A stretch of 64,000 bases of DNA from Phenylobacterium sp. (GTDB lineage Bacteria; Pseudomonadota; Alphaproteobacteria; Caulobacterales; Caulobacteraceae). This document shows positions 61,386-64,000 of the stretch, piece after piece. Position numbers and translations under genes: made by a program. The DNA lies in NCBI RefSeq assembly GCF_030651185.1, contig NZ_JAUSCJ010000022.1:124001-188000 (forward strand), in the 5' to 3' direction. A model generated the notes under the pieces. That model had not been told where the DNA came from. It saw only the letters and a list, made by a program, of their open reading frames with translations, and ran no database searches. Position 1 is the stretch's first letter; every line of letters starts with the position of its first letter.

Positions 61386-63782
61386 TCAGGCGCAGCTGAC
61401 GATGTCGAGTTGATCGGCGTCGGCCTCGTCCAGCACGGTCTGGATGGCGATCAGCAGGCGTTCTAGCTCGAGGGGCTTTGGCACCAGGACATCCATGCCG
61501 GCGGCGGTGTACTCGGCCGCGTGGTGGGCCATGGCGTTGGCGGTCAGGGCGATGATCGGCGTGCGGCGGCGGTTGTCGGCCTGTTCCCACGCGCGAATCA
61601 GGCGGGTGGCGGTGGGGCCGTCCATAACCGGCATCTGCACGTCCATCAGGATGGCGTCCCAATCGCCGCTGGCCGCGGCGGCGACCGCTAGCTCCCCGTT
61701 GTCGACGCAGGTGACCTCTATGCCGACCTGAGCCAGCAGGGTGCGCAGCACCAGCTGGTTCATGGGGTTGTCCTCCGCCGCCAGGATCCGAAGGGCCGAG
61801 CCGTCCCGCAGGGGCGGGGCCTCGAAGCTGTCGTCGCGCACGGCCTGGCCGTGGGCGTCGCCGATGCGGGTCAGCGGCAGGCGCACGGTGAAGACTGAAC
61901 CGCGGCCCGGCACACTGGCGGCCTCGATGTCACCGCCCATCAGGGTGGCCAGTTCGCGGCAGATGGCCAGGCCCAGGCCGGACCCGCCAAACCGCCGGGT
62001 GGTGGAGGCGTCGGCCTGGACGAACTTCTGGAACAGGGCGCCCAGCCGGTCGGCGGCGATCCCGGGGCCGGTGTCGGAGACCTTGAACACCAGGTGCGGC
62101 TCGGCGACCGAAACCTCCACGCTGACCTCGCCCCGGTCGGTGAACTTCACGGCGTTAGAGACCAGGTTGTAGACGATCTGGCGCACCCGGGTGGGGTCGC
62201 CGGCCCACACCCCGTGGGCCTCCGGGGCCACGGCGACGGCGAAGCTGACGTCCTTCTCGGTGGCCAGGGTGGTGAAGGTGGCGTGCGCGCCCTGGACCAG
62301 CTTTTCGATGTCGATGGTCGAGTCTTCCAGCTCCAGCCGGCCGGCCTCGATTCGCGACAGGTCCAGCAGGTCGTTCAGCAGGGCTAGCAGGGTCTCGCCG
62401 GCCTGGCGGATCACCGTCAGCCGCTCACGCTGAATATCCGGCAGCTCGTCTCGGGCCATGGCCTGGGCCATCCCCAGCACCCCGTTCAGCGGGGTGCGGA
62501 TCTCGTGGCTCATGGTGGCCAGGAAGGCCGACTTGGCGTCGTTGGCGGCATTGGCCTCGTCGCGGGCCCGCTCCAGGGTCACATTCAGTTCGCGTAGCCG
62601 CTCCTCGGACTCCTTCAGGTCCTGGATGGACTGGGTGATCACCACGCAGCGCACCGGCCCCTCGCCGGCGAAGCGCGCGGCGGTCATCCGGAACCACTCG
62701 CCGTTGACGGCCTGGTAGGCGCGGATGAAGGACTTGGCCTTGCCGGACAGGATGCCGCGCAGGCCCCTGTCCAGGGCCTTGCCATGATTGCCAGGCAGGT
62801 TGGCCAGCACGTCGAACAGGTTGCGGCCCAGCGGATAGACGATGGTCTCGGTCAGTTCCGCGCCGCGGGCCCGGAAGGCCTGGTTGGCCGCGAGGATGGC
62901 GCCGGTCTCGTCGATGACGGTGAGCATCGCCGCCACCCCGTCGATCACGCCCCGGCTGAAACGCTCGGACTCCAGCAGTTCGGCATGGGCCTGCCGCTGG
63001 GCGGTGATGTCCTGCATGGCGCCGTGGATGGCCACGCACTTGCCGTCCACCATCTCCGGCTCACCGACGGTGCGGAACCAGAGGTCCTCGCCGCCGGGGG
63101 TGATCATGGGGCTTTCGAACTCGATCCGCTCGCCGGTCTGCATGGCCTGGCGGATATAGGTCCGAACCCGGTCGCGCTCCGTCTCCGGGTAGATCTCCAG
63201 GGTGCTGCCGGAGCTCTCGACCCGCTCTGAGCGGCCCAGCATGTCCTGGACCTCGCGGCTCCAGCGCACCACGCCGTTGCGCAGGTCCACCTCCCAGCCG
63301 CCCAGGCGGGCCAGATGTCCGGCCGACCGCAGGGAGGTAGAGGTGGCCTTCAGCCGGGTCTCGAGTTGCTTGGCCGAAGTGACCTCGGTCTGGACCGAGA
63401 CAAAGCCGTCATGGGCGCCGGCGGCGTCGTAGGTGGGCCGGACATCCAGGTCGATCCAGAACTGGCGCTGGCGCCTGTCCTGCAACTGGATCTCGGCCCG
63501 GTACCCCTCGCCCGCGGCGATGTGGGCGCGCATCGCCGCGATGGTCTCGGGATCGGTGTGGGGGGATTCCAGCAGGGCGCAGGGGGTCAGGCCGCGGCAG
63601 TCGTTCAGGGCATAGCCGGTGATGGCGGTGAAGCCCTCATTGACCCAGTCGATGCGGCCGGCGGCGTCTAGCAGGATCGTGCCGTTGGAGGTCGCCCGGG
63701 CGATTTGCGCCAGGCGGCGATCGAGGTCAGCCGCGGCCTGCGGCGGCCATCCCTCAGCCCTCACCCTGTTGATCTTGCCCAT
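61386..63782 (-). CDS. Hybrid sensor histidine kinase with PAS domains and receiver
   Basis: A ~798-residue cytoplasmic hybrid kinase. Three PAS-like domains (IARATSNGTILLDAAGRID, then the LARLGGWEVDLRNGVVRWSR segment, then VAAMLTVIDETGAILAANQA) precede a HisKA domain with ATMSHEIRTPLNGVLGMAQ, the N, G1 and G2 boxes (VSNAVKFTDRGEVSVEVSV, FKVSDTGPGIAADRL, GGSGLGLAICREL), and a receiver domain with AEDNPMNQLVLR and the phospho-accepting Asp in AILMDVQMPVMDG. No membrane helix is seen. The ATG at 63782 (MGKINRV) is preferred over a TTG ten codons earlier, though neither has a strong ribosome site. The C-terminal 6-9 residues extend past the receiver. Confidence 0.9.
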   Translation of the reverse strand: MGKINRVRAEGWPPQAAADLDRRLAQIARATSNGTILLDAAGRIDWVNEGFTAITGYALNDCRGLTPCALLESPHTDPETIAAMRAHIAAGEGYRAEIQLQDRRQRQFWIDLDVRPTYDAAGAHDGFVSVQTEVTSAKQLETRLKATSTSLRSAGHLARLGGWEVDLRNGVVRWSREVQDMLGRSERVESSGSTLEIYPETERDRVRTYIRQAMQTGERIEFESPMITPGGEDLWFRTVGEPEMVDGKCVAIHGAMQDITAQRQAHAELLESERFSRGVIDGVAAMLTVIDETGAILAANQAFRARGAELTETIVYPLGRNLFDVLANLPGNHGKALDRGLRGILSGKAKSFIRAYQAVNGEWFRMTAARFAGEGPVRCVVITQSIQDLKESEERLRELNVTLERARDEANAANDAKSAFLATMSHEIRTPLNGVLGMAQAMARDELPDIQRERLTVIRQAGETLLALLNDLLDLSRIEAGRLELEDSTIDIEKLVQGAHATFTTLATEKDVSFAVAVAPEAHGVWAGDPTRVRQIVYNLVSNAVKFTDRGEVSVEVSVAEPHLVFKVSDTGPGIAADRLGALFQKFVQADASTTRRFGGSGLGLAICRELATLMGGDIEAASVPGRGSVFTVRLPLTRIGDAHGQAVRDDSFEAPPLRDGSALRILAAEDNPMNQLVLRTLLAQVGIEVTCVDNGELAVAAAASGDWDAILMDVQMPVMDGPTATRLIRAWEQADNRRRTPIIALTANAMAHHAAEYTAAGMDVLVPKPLELERLLIAIQTVLDEADADQLDIVSCA

Positions 63783-63856
63783 GCTTAACTTTGTTACGCC
63801 GGGAATGAACAAAGGGGAAAGCCAGCGCGAATATTCGCCGCAGTCTGGCCCGTGCG

Positions 63857-64000
63857 TCAGACCGCCGGCCGTGGGGCCAGGCTCCCGGCGGTCAGGCTGA
63901 CCAGGTCACTCTCATCCTTCAGCGCCAGGCCGGTCAGGCCCAGCCGCCGGGCCTCGGCGACATGCCAGGCCAGCTTGAAGGCGGCCTCGTCATAGGAGAG
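63857..64000 (-). CDS. C-terminal 47 residues of an unidentified protein
   Basis: The frame is open to the right edge and ends in TGA at 63857. The visible part includes YDEAAFKLAWHVAEARRLGL and SLTAGSLAPRPAV, and is helical and soluble. I do not recognise the family. It precedes the hybrid kinase gene on the same strand, with 75 bases between them. Confidence 0.5.
   Translation of the reverse strand, partial: LSYDEAAFKLAWHVAEARRLGLTGLALKDESDLVSLTAGSLAPRPAV

Noticed and set aside
1-64000. CRISPR array or intact prophage
   Set aside because: No series of short spaced direct repeats and no phage structural genes are seen; the only phage-type gene is the truncated integrase.

Overview
The window is GC-rich DNA with the gene content and codon style of an aerobic, free-living alphaproteobacterium. 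The set of metX-metW, a McpA-like chemotaxis receptor ending in WEEF, TonB receptors, an extensin-family protein, and Rieske/CoA-transferase catabolism points to Caulobacteraceae, perhaps a Phenylobacterium-like genome. This assignment is inference from gene content and composition only; no 16S rRNA gene is present.

Layout. (1) 1-2.9 kb: the 3' part of an FkbM methyltransferase/glycosyltransferase fusion of mixed base composition, a MerR regulator remnant, a small nucleotidyltransferase-like protein and a palindromic intergenic repeat. (2) 2.9-25.4 kb: mostly ordinary chromosome. It holds an extensin-like protein, small enzymes, an ECF sigma factor, a COG2509 FAD protein, an RTX protein with an XRE regulator divergent from an autotransporter, metX-metW, sixA-DUF952-pyrD, an orphan histidine kinase, gamma-glutamyltransferase, a P1 peptidase, an unknown secreted protein and a glycosyltransferase. 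(3) 24.8-29.3 kb: a scarred region. It has a probably frameshifted methyltransferase and its neighbour, tRNA-Arg(ACG) with a truncated integrase and a degenerate second copy of the tRNA 3' end, an alkaline phosphatase cut off at its 3' end against a cut-off MobC-like gene, and a 55-codon remnant of an MBL-fold hydrolase. (4) 29.3-39.4 kb: a low-oxygen/energy module. It contains an AMP/thymidine-phosphorylase-type enzyme, a PRPP-synthase homologue, a P2-type cation ATPase (probable CTG start) and phosphoketolase, convergent with pta-ackA. FNR/FixK-type boxes lie upstream of the ATPase and of pta. Together these genes would turn sugar phosphates into acetyl-phosphate and ATP. (5) 39.6-46.3 kb: a lipoprotein, a DUF1444-like protein, a proline-rich membrane protein, VanZ-like and TauD proteins, a porin remnant and the chemotaxis receptor. 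(6) 46.4-60.3 kb: the most interesting region, a catabolic cluster. Its genes encode a TonB receptor, an exported CocE hydrolase, a Rieske oxygenase, a CapA-like protein, the two TRAP membrane subunits, two 2-hydroxyacyl-CoA dehydratase/benzoyl-CoA-reductase-family subunits flanking a two-domain CoA transferase, and a MarR regulator. (7) 60.3-64 kb: a second copy of the palindromic repeat, an aldo/keto reductase, a hybrid histidine kinase and the end of an unidentified gene.

In the catabolic cluster the genes from the Rieske oxygenase to marR are tightly packed on one strand. Two nearly identical 19-bp palindromes precede the TonB receptor and Rieske genes, and related half-sites precede the TRAP genes, so one regulator, probably the cluster's own MarR protein, may control the set. 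My reading is outer-membrane uptake, periplasmic hydrolysis, inner-membrane uptake of the carboxylate, then oxygenation and CoA activation. Both dehydratase-family subunits depart from the usual iron-sulfur ligand pattern and no ATPase activator gene is nearby, so the chemistry at this step may be new.
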